Source: Brevibacterium sp. S22
GTDB taxonomy: Bacteria; Actinomycetota; Actinomycetes; Actinomycetales; Brevibacteriaceae
Length of the DNA stretch: 64,000 bases
Assembly (NCBI RefSeq): GCF_004745485.1
Contig: NZ_RHFG01000003.1
Span: 124,001 to 188,000, forward strand
Direction: 5' to 3'
Shown here: positions 7,381-16,693 of the stretch, piece after piece
Numbering within the stretch: the first letter of the stretch is position 1
How the letters are laid out: each line of letters starts with the position of its first letter
Translations under genes and position numbers: made by a program
The notes under the pieces: generated by a model
The model's input: only the letters and a program-made list of their open reading frames with translations
Told to the model about the DNA's origin: nothing
Databases searched by the model: none

Positions 7381-8282
7381 GCCGCTATTCCTTCCTCTTC
7401 TCCGCACGCTGGCTCAAGTACATCGCGATGGCGATCATCGTCATCATCGCCTGCGTGTTCCTCGCCCTGTGGCAGAAGGACCGCCGCGATCAGCGCGAGC
7501 AGGAGATCGCGACGATCACCGCGAACTACTCCGCCGACCCCGTCGACATCTCCTCGGTGCTGCCGAAACCGAAGTCCACACTGGCCACCACCGACGAATG
7601 GACTCAGGTCGAGCTGAGCGGACGGTACTCCGACGAGGACACCGTCCTCGCCCGCAACCGCACGGTCGAGGACACACCCGGCTTCTACGTGGTCACTCCG
7701 TTCGAGGTCACCGGCGGATCCACGATCGCCGTCGTCCGCGGCTTCACCGCAGAACAGGATTCCGTGCCGCCTGCACCGCAGGGTGAGCAGACGGTCGTCA
7801 CTCATCTGCGTCCCGCTCAGGACGGCTCCGACGACGAGAATCCGCAGGGCCTCATCAGGGCCATCGATCCCGCACGCATCCCCGGAATGGCTGACGGCTA
7901 CTCGAATGTGTACGTCGAGGCCTCACCGGAGGAGACCGGTGGTGCCTCGGAGGAGGGACTGACCCCGCTTCCGATGCCCGAGCTCGATCCGGGCAACCAC
8001 CTGTCCTATATGCTCCAGTGGTTCGCCTTCGGAATCATGATCATCATCGCCGTGGTGATCTCGGCCCGTCGAGAACGCAAGGCCTCCGCCGAGGTCGTCG
8101 AACGCAGCGATGCCGACAGCGGAATGGTCGTCATCGACAAGGCCGCCCTCGACGCAGGTGCGAAGATCAGCAGCCAACCGGGCAGCCGCTACGGGCGCAA
8201 TCGCTGGGCCTCGCCCACCGTGCGCGGGCACGACGAAGCCGAAGAGGATGCCTTGTTCGAGGAGCGCTTCCGCTCTCAGTGA
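7377..8282 (+). CDS. SURF1-family cytochrome oxidase assembly protein
   Basis: A 301-residue protein with the SURF1 topology: an N-terminal transmembrane helix ending in LALWQ (near residues 10-33), a roughly 170-residue extracytoplasmic domain, and a C-terminal helix near residues 213-233 followed by a basic tail. Family-typical segments are LWQKDRRDQR after the first helix, DEWTQVELSGRY, LARNRTVEDTPGFYVVTPF and VVRGF. SURF1 helps insert haem a into subunit I of cytochrome c oxidase. It starts at TTG overlapping the previous stop. A 60-residue cytoplasmic tail rich in charged residues is longer than in mitochondrial homologues. The gene converges on the ABC-F gene with only six bases between stops. 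Confidence 0.88.
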   Translation: MSRYSFLFSARWLKYIAMAIIVIIACVFLALWQKDRRDQREQEIATITANYSADPVDISSVLPKPKSTLATTDEWTQVELSGRYSDEDTVLARNRTVEDTPGFYVVTPFEVTGGSTIAVVRGFTAEQDSVPPAPQGEQTVVTHLRPAQDGSDDENPQGLIRAIDPARIPGMADGYSNVYVEASPEETGGASEEGLTPLPMPELDPGNHLSYMLQWFAFGIMIIIAVVISARRERKASAEVVERSDADSGMVVIDKAALDAGAKISSQPGSRYGRNRWASPTVRGHDEAEEDALFEERFRSQ

Positions 8283-8288
8283 GCCTGC

Positions 8289-9887
8289 TCAGGCGAGGGT
8301 GACGAGATCGAGATACGTGTCGTTCCACAGGTCTTCGTCGCCGTCGGGCAGCAGCAGCACACGGTCGGGATCGAGCGCGGACACAGCCCCCTCATCGTGG
8401 GTGACGAGCACGATCGCACCCTCGTAGCGGCGGATCGCCGAGAGGATCTCCTCGCGGGAGGCCGGATCGAGGTTGTTCGTCGGCTCATCGAGCAGAAGCA
8501 CATTCGCACTCGAGACCACCAGAGTCGCCAGAGCCAGACGCGTCTTCTCACCACCGGAGAGCACCCCGGCCGGTTTGTGGACGTCATCGCCGGAGAACAG
8601 GAATGAACCGAGCACATTGCGCACTGCGGTGTCATCGAGATGCGGGGAGTTCCGCGACATGTTCTCGAGCACTGTGCGCTCAAGGTCGAGGGTCTCGTGC
8701 TCCTGAGCGTAGTAGCCGAGCTTGAGCCCGTGGCCGGGAACGACTTCTCCGGAATCGGGTTCGTCGAGGCCAGCGAGCAGGCGCAGCAGCGTCGTCTTCC
8801 CCGCCCCGTTGTAGCCGAGTACGACGACTCGTGTGCCCTTGTCGATGGCGAGGTCGACGCCGGTGAACACCTCGGTCGAGCCGAAGCTGCGCGAGAGTCC
8901 CTCAGCCGTCAGCGGCACGCGACCACAGTCGGCCGGGGCCGGGAAGCGCAGGTTCGCGACTTTCTCCGTGGCGCGTTCGTCTTCGAGCCCGGCGAGGAGT
9001 CGGTCGGCGCGTTTGGCCATCTGCTGTGCCGCGACGGTCTTCGTCGCCTTCGCCATCATCTTGTTCGCCTGAGCGTTGAGGGCCGCAGCCTTCTTCTCAG
9101 CATTGGCACGTTCGCGGCGGCGGCGTCGCTCGTCGTCCTCGCGCTGTTTGAGGTAGAGCCGGTAGCCCATCGAATAGATGTCGATGGTCTGACGTGTGGC
9201 GTCGAGGAAGAACACCTTGTTGACCACTTCATCGATGAGGTCGAGGTCGTGGCTGATGATGATCAGTCCACCGGAGTATGCCTTGAGATGGTCGCGCAGC
9301 CACAGCACGGATTCGGCATCGAGGTGGTTCGTCGGCTCATCGAGGATCATCGTGTCCGGAGCTGAGAACAGGATCCGGGCGAGTTCCACACGGCGGCGCT
9401 GACCGCCGGAGAGGGTCCCGATCTCCTGACTGATCAGATCTTCGTCGAGGCCGAGGTTCGCGGCGATCGCGAAGGCTTCGGACTCCGCGGCATAACCGCC
9501 GGCGGCGATGAATTCGGCCTCGATGCGCGGGTAGCGGTCGATGGCCTTCGTCGCCACCTTCTCATCGGGTGAAGCCATCTGGCGTTCGGCCTTGCGCAAT
9601 CGCTTGACGAGGACGTCGAGCTCACGGGCGGAGAGGATGCGCTCGAGGCCCGTGGCTTCGAGGTCGCCGCTGCGTGGGTCCTGCGGCAGGTAGCCGACGG
9701 TGCCGGAGATCGACACGGACCCCTCCGACGCCGGATGGCCGCCCATGATCACCTTCGTCAGGGTCGTCTTGCCGGCGCCGTTGCGGCCGACGAGACCGAC
9801 CCGATCGCCCTTGTCGACACGGAAGGACACCTCGGACATGAGTGTGCGGGCGCCGACGGCGACTTCGAGGCCGGAAGCCTGAATCAT
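8289..9887 (-). CDS. ABC-F family ATPase (ribosome-associated type)
   Basis: A 532-residue protein with two ABC domains and no membrane segment. Walker A motifs are GRNGAGKTT near residue 37 and GYNGAGKTT near 355; signatures are LSGGQRRRVELARI near 160 and LSGGEKTRLALATL near 440; Walker B sequences are MILDEPTNHLD and LLLDEPTNNLD. Between the domains is a basic, helical linker (REDDERRRRRERANAEKK) as in translation-factor ABC-F proteins such as EttA and Uup. Members act on the ribosome E site, and some protect against antibiotics; which role applies here is not evident. Its ATG overlaps the stop of the RNase HI gene by four bases. Confidence 0.88.
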   Translation of the reverse strand: MIQASGLEVAVGARTLMSEVSFRVDKGDRVGLVGRNGAGKTTLTKVIMGGHPASEGSVSISGTVGYLPQDPRSGDLEATGLERILSARELDVLVKRLRKAERQMASPDEKVATKAIDRYPRIEAEFIAAGGYAAESEAFAIAANLGLDEDLISQEIGTLSGGQRRRVELARILFSAPDTMILDEPTNHLDAESVLWLRDHLKAYSGGLIIISHDLDLIDEVVNKVFFLDATRQTIDIYSMGYRLYLKQREDDERRRRRERANAEKKAAALNAQANKMMAKATKTVAAQQMAKRADRLLAGLEDERATEKVANLRFPAPADCGRVPLTAEGLSRSFGSTEVFTGVDLAIDKGTRVVVLGYNGAGKTTLLRLLAGLDEPDSGEVVPGHGLKLGYYAQEHETLDLERTVLENMSRNSPHLDDTAVRNVLGSFLFSGDDVHKPAGVLSGGEKTRLALATLVVSSANVLLLDEPTNNLDPASREEILSAIRRYEGAIVLVTHDEGAVSALDPDRVLLLPDGDEDLWNDTYLDLVTLA

Positions 9888-10606
9888 TCTGTCTCCAAAC
9901 TGCGGCCGATCATCTCGGCCAGAAATTCTTGGGGGTGGATGCCGCGGGCCTGTGCCCGAGCGATGAGTTCGTCTGCAACGGAGGCGGGCACTCGGCAGGA
10001 CACAACGGTCGTTGCCTCCGCTGACTGTGCGGGCGTCGAGGTGGGCGCCGGCGCCGTGGCGGATGCCTGTCCCGAGGCAGGCGCTGATTCCGCCGTGGGG
10101 GGCGTGTCCTTGCTGGACGCCGAACGGGACGACGGCGTCCCCGCGGGCACGTAGCCCGGGCCCTCCGGGACCTCAGTGCCGTTCTGATACGCCGTGGCTG
10201 CGGCTCTGGCACGATCGTCGGCGGCCTCGTTCATCGCATGGTTGTTGTGCCCTTTGACCCATTCGAACTCGACCTCACGGCCCTTCAGGGCTGCGTCGAG
10301 GAGTTCGAGCAGGTCACGGTTGAGGACTTCCTTGCCGTCTGCCTTCTTCCAGCCCTTGCGCTTCCAGCCCGGCATCCATTTGGTCAGGGCATTGATCACG
10401 TACTGAGAATCGCAGAAGATCTTGAGGTCGTCGTCCGCCTTCGCGGTGGAATCGAGCAGATCGAGCACCGCCATGAGCTCACCGCGGTTGTTCGTCGCAT
10501 TCTTCCACCCGCCGGCATGCCAGGAGGTGTCGTCGATGTACCAGGCCCACCCGGCGGGTCCGGGGTTGCCCAGAGCAGACCCGTCTGCGGCAGCGATGAT
10601 CGTCAA
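9884..10606 (-). CDS. rnhA: Ribonuclease HI with C-terminal linker and RHH-like segment
   Basis: A 240-residue protein. Residues 1-140 form a complete RNase HI domain that cleaves RNA in RNA-DNA hybrids, with catalytic D8 (AADGSA), E43 (NNRGEL), D66 (FCDSQY) and D130, and the metal-site loop GHNNHAMNEAADDRA. Residues 140-195 are a Pro/Ala/Ser/Thr-rich linker, and the last 40 residues (VVSCRVPASVADELIARAQ...FLAEMIGRSL) look like a ribbon-helix-helix strand plus two helices. A tail like this is unusual, since bacterial RNase HI is normally about 155 residues. The TTG start at 10604-10606 is chosen because AAGGAG lies just upstream; the frame is open 22 codons further. Confidence 0.88.
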   Translation of the reverse strand: MTIIAAADGSALGNPGPAGWAWYIDDTSWHAGGWKNATNNRGELMAVLDLLDSTAKADDDLKIFCDSQYVINALTKWMPGWKRKGWKKADGKEVLNRDLLELLDAALKGREVEFEWVKGHNNHAMNEAADDRARAAATAYQNGTEVPEGPGYVPAGTPSSRSASSKDTPPTAESAPASGQASATAPAPTSTPAQSAEATTVVSCRVPASVADELIARAQARGIHPQEFLAEMIGRSLETE

Positions 10607-10762
10607 TGGTTCTCCTTGGAAGGTCTGCGCGATGCTGGTGTTCGGCCCGAACCATTCTTTCACGCCGCGCATGTGCTCGGTGCCCGCGGGGCGGTGATCT
10701 CCACGACCCCGGCCGCCACCGCAGATTCCTGAGTCAATGACGATTCGCCGAGAACAACGACG

Positions 10763-10809
10763 ATCGCCGAGGTGGATCTGCCTCTGTCAGGCAGCCCCAC
10801 CTCGGCGAT
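10763..10809 (-). terminator. Terminator after the suf operon
   Basis: ATCGCCGAGGTGG (10763-10775) pairs perfectly with CCACCTCGGCGAT (10797-10809); an inner CTGCCT/AGGCAG pair closes a 5-nt loop. It lies 58 bp past the last suf stop codon and before the RNase HI start. Confidence 0.75.
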
Positions 10810-10866
10810 GTGATCGTTCGCGTCCCCGCGGGGACGCGCCTCTGATCGACTCAGTCGATGAAGGTC

Positions 10867-11202
10867 TCAGATATTGAAGCCGAGGGCGCGCATCTGTTCG
10901 CGGCCGTCCTCGGTGATCTTCTCCGGACCCCATGGCGGCATCCAGACCCAGTTGATCCGGTAGGCCGGCACGATTCCCTCGAGCGACTGTGCGGTCTGAT
11001 CCTCGATGACGTCGGTCAGCGGGCAGGCCGCGGAGGTCAGGGTCATCTCGATCACGGCGGTGCCGTCGTCTTCGACCGAGACTCCGTACACGAGTCCGAG
11101 ATCGACGATGTTGACACCGAGCTCGGGATCGACGACGTCCATCATCGCTTCGCGCACTTCGTCGACGCTGGCATTCTGCGGTGCGTCAATGACTTCAGGC
11201 AT
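10867..11202 (-). CDS. sufT: SufT-like metal-sulfur cluster assembly factor (DUF59/MIP18 family)
   Basis: A 111-residue DUF59 domain protein, the usual size. Hallmarks are VREAMMDVVDPELGVNIVDLGLVYG, the conserved cysteine in TLTSAACPLTDVIEDQ, and the C-terminal WVWMPPWGPEKITEDGREQM typical of SufT/PaaD-like members. These proteins help mature Fe-S proteins, probably at a carrier step. The ATG at 11200-11202 sits after GAGGAG and overlaps the sufU stop by eight bases; upstream in-frame codons are the shadow of sufU. It is the last gene of the suf operon, a position conserved in actinobacteria. Confidence 0.9.
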   Translation of the reverse strand: MPEVIDAPQNASVDEVREAMMDVVDPELGVNIVDLGLVYGVSVEDDGTAVIEMTLTSAACPLTDVIEDQTAQSLEGIVPAYRINWVWMPPWGPEKITEDGREQMRALGFNI

Positions 11203-11674
11203 TGTGTTTCTCCTCACGAGCTGCTTGTGTTTGGTTGAGTGCGTCCTTGAACGCCATCCATGCCAGGAGAGCGCATTTGATCCTGGCGGGGAACTTCGAC
11301 ACCCCGGTGAACGCCGCAGCGTCCCCGAGGATCGACTCATCCGCCTCAATTGTCCCACGAGAATGCATGAGTTCGTGGAACGCCGCTTCGATCTCGAGCA
11401 TCTGCTCGACGGAGGAGTCCGCGGCCAGCTCGGAGAGCACCGAGGCCGAGGCCATCGAGATCGAACAGCCGTCTCCGATCCACCGCACCGCGATCGTTCC
11501 GTCCTCCGACAGCTCGGTCTCGAGTTCGATCTCATCGCCGCAGGTCGGATTCACCTGATGCGAATAGCCATGCGGTGAGGCTGCGGCGTCACGGAGCAGT
11601 TCGCTGTTGCCGATGCGTGCCCGGGACTGGTCGAGGATGACCTGCTGGTAGAGCTGCTGCATCTGCGTGCTCAT
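11195..11674 (-). CDS. sufU: SufU-type Fe-S cluster assembly sulfurtransfer protein
   Basis: A 159-residue SufU. C45 (in NPTCGD), C70 (GDGCSIS) and C134 (RIKCALL) together with D47 are the zinc ligands of SufU, which accepts persulfide sulfur from SufS. The insertion between the second and third cysteine typical of SufU, compared with IscU, is present. The true start is the ATG at 11672-11674 (MSTQMQQLYQQ), 16 nt after the sufS stop; a longer open frame upstream is the shadow of sufS. Its 3' end overlaps sufT. Confidence 0.92.
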   Translation of the reverse strand: MSTQMQQLYQQVILDQSRARIGNSELLRDAAASPHGYSHQVNPTCGDEIELETELSEDGTIAVRWIGDGCSISMASASVLSELAADSSVEQMLEIEAAFHELMHSRGTIEADESILGDAAAFTGVSKFPARIKCALLAWMAFKDALNQTQAAREEKHNA

Positions 11675-11690
11675 CGGTTCACTCCCCAAC

Positions 11691-12941
11691 TCATGCGACC
11701 CCGAAGAAGGGCCGCACTTCTGCCAGAGCAGCAAGGAAGCGGGTGCAGTCTTCGACGTTGTTGTACAGGTACGTGCTCGCCCGCGTGGAAGCGGTGACCC
11801 CGAAGCGGCGGTGCAGCGGCTGGGCGCAGTGGTGGCCCACCCGCACGGCGACACCCTGAGAGTCGAGGTACTGTCCGACGTCATGGGCGTGGACGCCGTC
11901 GACGTCGAAAGCCACCGTCCCGATCCGGTCAGCGGCATCGCCGAGGACGCGGATTCCGGGGATCTGCCCGATCCCGTCGAGGAGGACACGGGCGAGTTCC
12001 TTCTCATGGTCGAACACATTGTCCAGCCCCACCTCGGTGAGGTAGCCGATCGCAGTCGCAAAGGCAGCGACCTCAGCCACGGGCTGTGTGCCGGCTTCGA
12101 ACCGCTGCGGAGCGGGCATGAACTCGGTCGCCTCCATGGTCACCGTGGTGATCATGGAGCCGCCGGTGAGCACCGGCGGCAGAGCGTCGAGCAGCTCGGA
12201 CCTGCCCCACAGAGCACCCAGGCCGGTGGGTCCGAGCGCCTTGTGAGCGGAGAACGCTGCGAAGTCGACGTCGAGGTCGACGAGGTCCACGGGCATATGC
12301 GGTACGGACTGGCACGCATCGAGGACGACGTACGCTCCGGCGGCGCGAGCCCGTTCGACGAGTCGGCCGACCGGATTGATCGTGCCGAGGACGTTGGAGA
12401 CGTGCGTGAAGGCGAGCACCTTCGTCGATTCGTCGACGATCGTGTCGAGGACGGCCAGATCGAGTTCACCGGAATCGGTGACCGGCAGCCAGCGCAGCTG
12501 CGCTCCGGTGGAGGCCGCCAGCTGCTGCCACGGCACGAGATTCGCGTGGTGCTCCATCTCGGTCACGACGATCGAGTCGGCGGGACCGAGGGCGAAGCGC
12601 GCTGCGGCCTCTCCCCCGAATCCGCGGCTGGCCCGATCCATGCCCAGCGCCACGATGTTGAGCGCCTCGGTGGCGTTCTTCGTCCAGCACACCTGTTCCG
12701 GCGTGCCGCCCACGAGCCCGGCAGCGGCGATCCGACCGTTCTCGAACGCGTCCGTGGCCTCGACGGCCAGGGCGTGCGCGCCCCGGTGGACGGCGGCGTT
12801 GCGCTGTTGGAAGTACTCGGTGAAGGTGTCGATGACGCACTGCGGCTTCTGCGACGTGGCACCCGAGTCGAGATACGACAGCGGCGACTCCCCGACCCTC
12901 ACGTCGAGAATCGGGAAGTCGCCCCTCAGACGTGAGAACAT
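11691..12941 (-). CDS. sufS: Cysteine desulfurase SufS
   Basis: A 416-residue group II cysteine desulfurase that removes sulfur from L-cysteine with pyridoxal phosphate and delivers it to SufU. The PLP lysine is in FSAHKALGPTG near residue 235, the aspartate and histidine contacts in VVLDACQS and TEMEHHANLVPW, and the reactive cysteine in VRVGHHCAQPLHRRFG near 375. The N-terminus reads FPILDVRVGESPLSYLDSGATSQKP, as in the family. Its ATG shares a base with the sufC stop (TGATG), so translation is coupled. The gene is the fifth of the suf operon. Confidence 0.94.
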   Translation of the reverse strand: MFSRLRGDFPILDVRVGESPLSYLDSGATSQKPQCVIDTFTEYFQQRNAAVHRGAHALAVEATDAFENGRIAAAGLVGGTPEQVCWTKNATEALNIVALGMDRASRGFGGEAAARFALGPADSIVVTEMEHHANLVPWQQLAASTGAQLRWLPVTDSGELDLAVLDTIVDESTKVLAFTHVSNVLGTINPVGRLVERARAAGAYVVLDACQSVPHMPVDLVDLDVDFAAFSAHKALGPTGLGALWGRSELLDALPPVLTGGSMITTVTMEATEFMPAPQRFEAGTQPVAEVAAFATAIGYLTEVGLDNVFDHEKELARVLLDGIGQIPGIRVLGDAADRIGTVAFDVDGVHAHDVGQYLDSQGVAVRVGHHCAQPLHRRFGVTASTRASTYLYNNVEDCTRFLAALAEVRPFFGVA

Positions 12942-13699
12942 CAGACGCCGGCGGTGAAGAAGCGGTCGTAGCCTTCGTTCTCGAGGCGTTCGGCCAGTTC
13001 CGGTCCGCCTTCCTCTGCCACCTTGCCGTTGATGATCACGTGGACGTGATCGGGCTTGATGTAGTTGAGGATGCGCGTGTAGTGGGTGATGAGCATGACG
13101 CCGACGTCGGTGGCGTCCTTGACGCGGTTGACGCCTTCGGACACGATGCGCAGCGCATCGACGTCGAGGCCCGAGTCAGTCTCGTCGAGAACGGCGAAGC
13201 GCGGCTTGAGCATCTCGAGCTGCAGAATCTCGTGACGCTTCTTCTCACCACCGGAGAAGCCTTCGTTGACATTGCGCGAGGCAAACGCGGGATCCACCCG
13301 CAGGTCCTCCATAGCCTGCTTGAGGTCCTTGGTCCAGTTGCGCAGCTTGGGAGCTTCACCATCGATGGCGGTCTTGGCCGAACGGAGGAAGTTCGTCACG
13401 GTCACGCCGGGAACCTCGACGGGGTACTGCATGGCCAGGAACAGGCCTGCCTTCGCACGCTCGTCGACGGACATCTCGAGGACGTCCTCACCGTCGAGTG
13501 TGACCGAACCGGAGGTCACTTCGTACTTGGGGTGACCGGCCAGGGCATAGGCCAAAGTCGACTTGCCGGAGCCGTTGGGCCCCATGATGGCGTGGGTCTC
13601 GTTCGAGTTGATGACGAGGTCGATGCCGTTGAGGATGGGCTTGAGACCGGAATCGGTGTTGACACCGACATGCAGGTCTTCGATCTTGAGAGTGGACAT
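12941..13699 (-). CDS. sufC: SufC ATPase of the SufBCD scaffold
   Basis: A 252-residue ABC-type ATPase that forms the SufBCD complex on which Fe-S clusters are built. Walker A GPNGSGKST near residue 40, the SufC-type signature FSGGEKKRHEILQLEML near 147 and Walker B VLDETDSGLDVDALR near 170 are all present; the KRHEIL sequence after the signature is characteristic. GAAGGATC precedes the ATG. It is separated by 27 bases from the Rieske-type gene. Confidence 0.95.
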   Translation of the reverse strand: MSTLKIEDLHVGVNTDSGLKPILNGIDLVINSNETHAIMGPNGSGKSTLAYALAGHPKYEVTSGSVTLDGEDVLEMSVDERAKAGLFLAMQYPVEVPGVTVTNFLRSAKTAIDGEAPKLRNWTKDLKQAMEDLRVDPAFASRNVNEGFSGGEKKRHEILQLEMLKPRFAVLDETDSGLDVDALRIVSEGVNRVKDATDVGVMLITHYTRILNYIKPDHVHVIINGKVAEEGGPELAERLENEGYDRFFTAGV

Positions 13700-13726
13700 A
13701 ATGATCCTTCTTCTTCGGTCTTGAGG

Positions 13727-14050
13727 TCAGTTGAGGGTTGTGTTCGGGTCGACGAGGATGCGGCCGGCGATCTCTTTGCAGTCATAGACCGCGACGGGTT
13801 CGAACGCCGGCGGATTCACCGGTCTGCCCGTCGTCAGGTCGAACTGCGATCCGTGCAGCCAGCATTCGATGGTGCTGTCCTCGACGTCCCCTTCGGCCAA
13901 CGACACCTCACCGTGGGTGCACAGGTCGTCGATGGCGTGAATCGTGCCGTCGGAGTCGCGAGCCACGCAGATCTCGAACTCGCCGATCTCGATGCGCATG
14001 GTTCCGCCGGGGGCCACCTCGTCGGTGGCCGCCACGTCGATCATGGTCAC
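13727..14050 (-). CDS. Rieske [2Fe-2S] ferredoxin-like protein in the suf operon
   Basis: A 107-residue soluble Rieske protein. The ligands are C44-T-H46 and C63-W-L-H66 (CTHGE and CWLHGSQF), the ordinary Rieske spacing, followed by TTGRPVNPPAFEPV, typical of dioxygenase-type and NirD-like ferredoxins. It starts at GTG 14048-14050, overlapping the sufD stop (GTGA), with GGAG six bases before; an ATG two codons later is an alternative. Position between sufD and sufC is common in actinobacterial suf operons, where the protein may be an electron donor or a client for cluster assembly; which one is unknown. Confidence 0.9.
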   Translation of the reverse strand: MTMIDVAATDEVAPGGTMRIEIGEFEICVARDSDGTIHAIDDLCTHGEVSLAEGDVEDSTIECWLHGSQFDLTTGRPVNPPAFEPVAVYDCKEIAGRILVDPNTTLN

Positions 14051-15222
14051 AGAACACTCCGGGACAGTTCGTCCTCGATGCGTTCGTTGAGCACGTCTTC
14101 GATCTCGGGCACCTGGATCTTCTGGATCACTTCGTTGAAGAATCCGCGCACCACAAGCTGACGAGCGACGTCTTCGGGGATGCCGCGGCTCATGAGGTAG
14201 AACAGGTGCTCCTCATCGAAGCGGCCCACCGAGGAGGCGTGGCCGGCACCGGCGATGTCACCGGTCTCGATCTCGAGGTTCGGCACCGAGTCCGCCCGGG
14301 CACCGTCGGTGAGGATGAGGTTCCGGTTGAGCTCGTAGGTGTCGATGTCGAGGGCCTCGGGACGGATGAGCACATCGCCGATCCACACGCTGCGCGCGTC
14401 CTTGCCCTGCAGAGCGCCCTTGTAGTGGACGTTGGACTGGGCCTTCGCAGTGTTGTGGTCGATGTAGGTCCGGTGCTCGAGGTGCTGACCGGCATCGGCG
14501 AAGTAGAGGCCGAGCAGTTCGGCCTCTCCCCCGGCAGCCGAGTAGCGCACGTTCGTGTTCAGGCGCACGACCTCACCGCCGAGGGTGATGTGGATGTGCT
14601 TGAACTTCGCGTCCTTGCCCACGATCGCGTCGTGTTGACCGAGGTGCTGGGAGCCGTCGTCCCACAGCTGCAGCGACACGAAGGTGACATCCGCGCCGTC
14701 GCCGATGACGAGTGAGACGAGCTCGGAATACCGCGCCAGTCCCTCGTGCTCGACGACGATGGTCGCCTTGGAGTTCGCTCCTACGGTGACGACGACATGG
14801 CCGTGGCCGAGTGCCTCACCGGTGCCGTCGGCGTGGATGATCGCAGCGCGATCGAGTTCGGTGTCTGCGGGGACCGAGTAGTGCGTGACGGCAGCGGCTC
14901 GGTTGGCGGCGACGGCCGCGGCACGGTCCTCGGGTTCGAGGATGCCCAGTTCCTGAGCGGACTCGAGCGAGATCTCCTCGACGGACAGGCCCTCGGGCAG
15001 GTCCGACTCGAATTTCAGCGTCGCCTCGGTGGCGGTGTCCTCGAAGAACTCGCTGAACTTGCGCACGGGAGAGAAGCGCCATTCCTCCTCCCGGCCGGTG
15101 GGCACGGGGAAGTCGGCGACGTCGAAGCTGCGGGTGCGGGCATCGCGCTTCGAATCGGGCACCTGGACTTCGGAACCGTGCGAATGCTCCGAGAGGCCAA
15201 GCGGATTGGTGGTATCAGTCAC
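14047..15222 (-). CDS. sufD: SufD subunit of the Fe-S scaffold
   Basis: A 391-residue SufD. The conserved C-terminal beta-helix repeats contain GDVLIRPEALDIDTYELNRNL and the final helical module [31 protein letters not shown], closely similar to the end of SufB. SufD with SufB and SufC makes the scaffold that assembles clusters. The start is the GTG at 15220-15222, preceded by AAAGGAG, giving VTDTTNPLGL; upstream codons in the same frame are not typical. The gene begins 40 nt after the sufB stop. Confidence 0.94.
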   Translation of the reverse strand: MTDTTNPLGLSEHSHGSEVQVPDSKRDARTRSFDVADFPVPTGREEEWRFSPVRKFSEFFEDTATEATLKFESDLPEGLSVEEISLESAQELGILEPEDRAAAVAANRAAAVTHYSVPADTELDRAAIIHADGTGEALGHGHVVVTVGANSKATIVVEHEGLARYSELVSLVIGDGADVTFVSLQLWDDGSQHLGQHDAIVGKDAKFKHIHITLGGEVVRLNTNVRYSAAGGEAELLGLYFADAGQHLEHRTYIDHNTAKAQSNVHYKGALQGKDARSVWIGDVLIRPEALDIDTYELNRNLILTDGARADSVPNLEIETGDIAGAGHASSVGRFDEEHLFYLMSRGIPEDVARQLVVRGFFNEVIQKIQVPEIEDVLNERIEDELSRSVL

Positions 15223-15262
15223 AGATTTACTCCTTTGAGTGCAGTGGGCGCTGGGTCGGGTC

Positions 15263-16693
15263 TCAGCCGACCGCGCCTTCCATCTGCAGTTCGATGAGGC
15301 GGTTGAGTTCGAGGGCGTACTCCATCGGGAGCTCACGTGCGATGGGCTCGACGAAGCCGCGCACGATCATCGCCATCGCCTCGGTCTCCTCCATGCCGCG
15401 GGACATGAGGTAGAAGAGCTGATCCTCACTGACCTTCGACACGGTGGCCTCATGGCCGAGTGTGACGTCGTCTTCGCGAATGTCGATGTAGGGGTACGTG
15501 TCCGAACGGGAGACGTTGTCGACGAGCAGGGCGTCGCAGAGGACGTTGTTCGACGAGCCTTCAGCGCCCGGGTGGACGTGGACGAGTCCCCGGTAGCCGG
15601 CGCGACCGCCGCCTCGGGCCACGGACTTCGACACGATCGACGAATGGGTGTGCGGAGCGGCGTGGACCATTTTCGCACCGGTGTCCTGGTGCTGTCCCTC
15701 GCCGGCGAAGGCCACGGACAGCGTCTCGCCGCGAGCGTGCTCACCCGTGAGCCAGATGGCCGGGTACTTCATGGTCACCTTCGAGCCGATGTTGCCGTCG
15801 ACCCATTCCATGGAGGCGCCCTCTTCGGCGATGGCACGCTTGGTGACCAGGTTGTACACGTTGTTCGACCAGTTCTGGATCGTCGTGTAGCGGACCTTCG
15901 CGTCCTTCTTCGCGATGATCTCGACGACGGCCGAGTGCAGGGAGTCGGTCTTGTAGATCGGAGCGGTGCAGCCCTCGACGTAGTGCACCGAGGATCCCTC
16001 GTCGGCGATGATGAGCGTGCGCTCGAACTGGCCCATGTTCTCCGTGTTGATGCGGAAGTAGGCCTGCAGCGGGATCTCGACGTGGACGCCCTTGGGGACG
16101 TAGACGAAGGATCCGCCGGACCAGACCGCGGTGTTCAGCGCGGCGAACTTGTTGTCGCCGGACGGAATGATCGAGCCGAAGTACTCCTCGAAGATCTCCG
16201 GGTGCTCGCGCAGACCCGTGTCGGTGTCCATGAAGATGACACCCTGGGCCTCGAGCTCCTCGTTGATCTGGTGGTAGACGACCTCGGACTCGTACTGAGC
16301 TGCGACACCGGCGACGAGGCGCTGCTTCTCCGCCTCGGGGATGCCCAGACGGTCATAGGTGTTGCGGATGTCCTCGGGGAGGTCCTCCCAGGAAGTCGCC
16401 TGTCCTTCGGTGGAGCGGACGAAGTACTTGATGTCGGCGAAGTCGATTCCGGTGAGGTCGGCGCCCCAGTTCGGCATCGGCTTCTTGTCGAACAGGCGCA
16501 GCGCCTTGAGCCGACGCTTGAGCATCCACTCGGGTTCGTCCTTGAGCTTCGAGATGTTGCGCACGACGTCTTCGCTCAGTCCGCGAGCTGCGGTCGCTCC
16601 TGCGTCGTTCTCGTCGTGCCAACCGTATGCGTACTGCCCGAGGTCTTTGAGCTCGGGGTTCGCATCGATGATCCGATTTCCTGTGTCAGTCAT
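15263..16693 (-). CDS. sufB: SufB subunit of the Fe-S scaffold
   Basis: A 476-residue SufB, the main cluster-binding subunit. Visible family sequences are [63 protein letters not shown] with the conserved cysteine, and the C-terminal [21 protein letters not shown] module. Compared with E. coli SufB it lacks the long N-terminal cysteine-rich insertion, as in other Gram-positive proteins. Its ATG overlaps the sufR stop by four bases. Expression is expected to rise when SufR loses its cluster. Confidence 0.96.
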   Translation of the reverse strand: MTDTGNRIIDANPELKDLGQYAYGWHDENDAGATAARGLSEDVVRNISKLKDEPEWMLKRRLKALRLFDKKPMPNWGADLTGIDFADIKYFVRSTEGQATSWEDLPEDIRNTYDRLGIPEAEKQRLVAGVAAQYESEVVYHQINEELEAQGVIFMDTDTGLREHPEIFEEYFGSIIPSGDNKFAALNTAVWSGGSFVYVPKGVHVEIPLQAYFRINTENMGQFERTLIIADEGSSVHYVEGCTAPIYKTDSLHSAVVEIIAKKDAKVRYTTIQNWSNNVYNLVTKRAIAEEGASMEWVDGNIGSKVTMKYPAIWLTGEHARGETLSVAFAGEGQHQDTGAKMVHAAPHTHSSIVSKSVARGGGRAGYRGLVHVHPGAEGSSNNVLCDALLVDNVSRSDTYPYIDIREDDVTLGHEATVSKVSEDQLFYLMSRGMEETEAMAMIVRGFVEPIARELPMEYALELNRLIELQMEGAVG

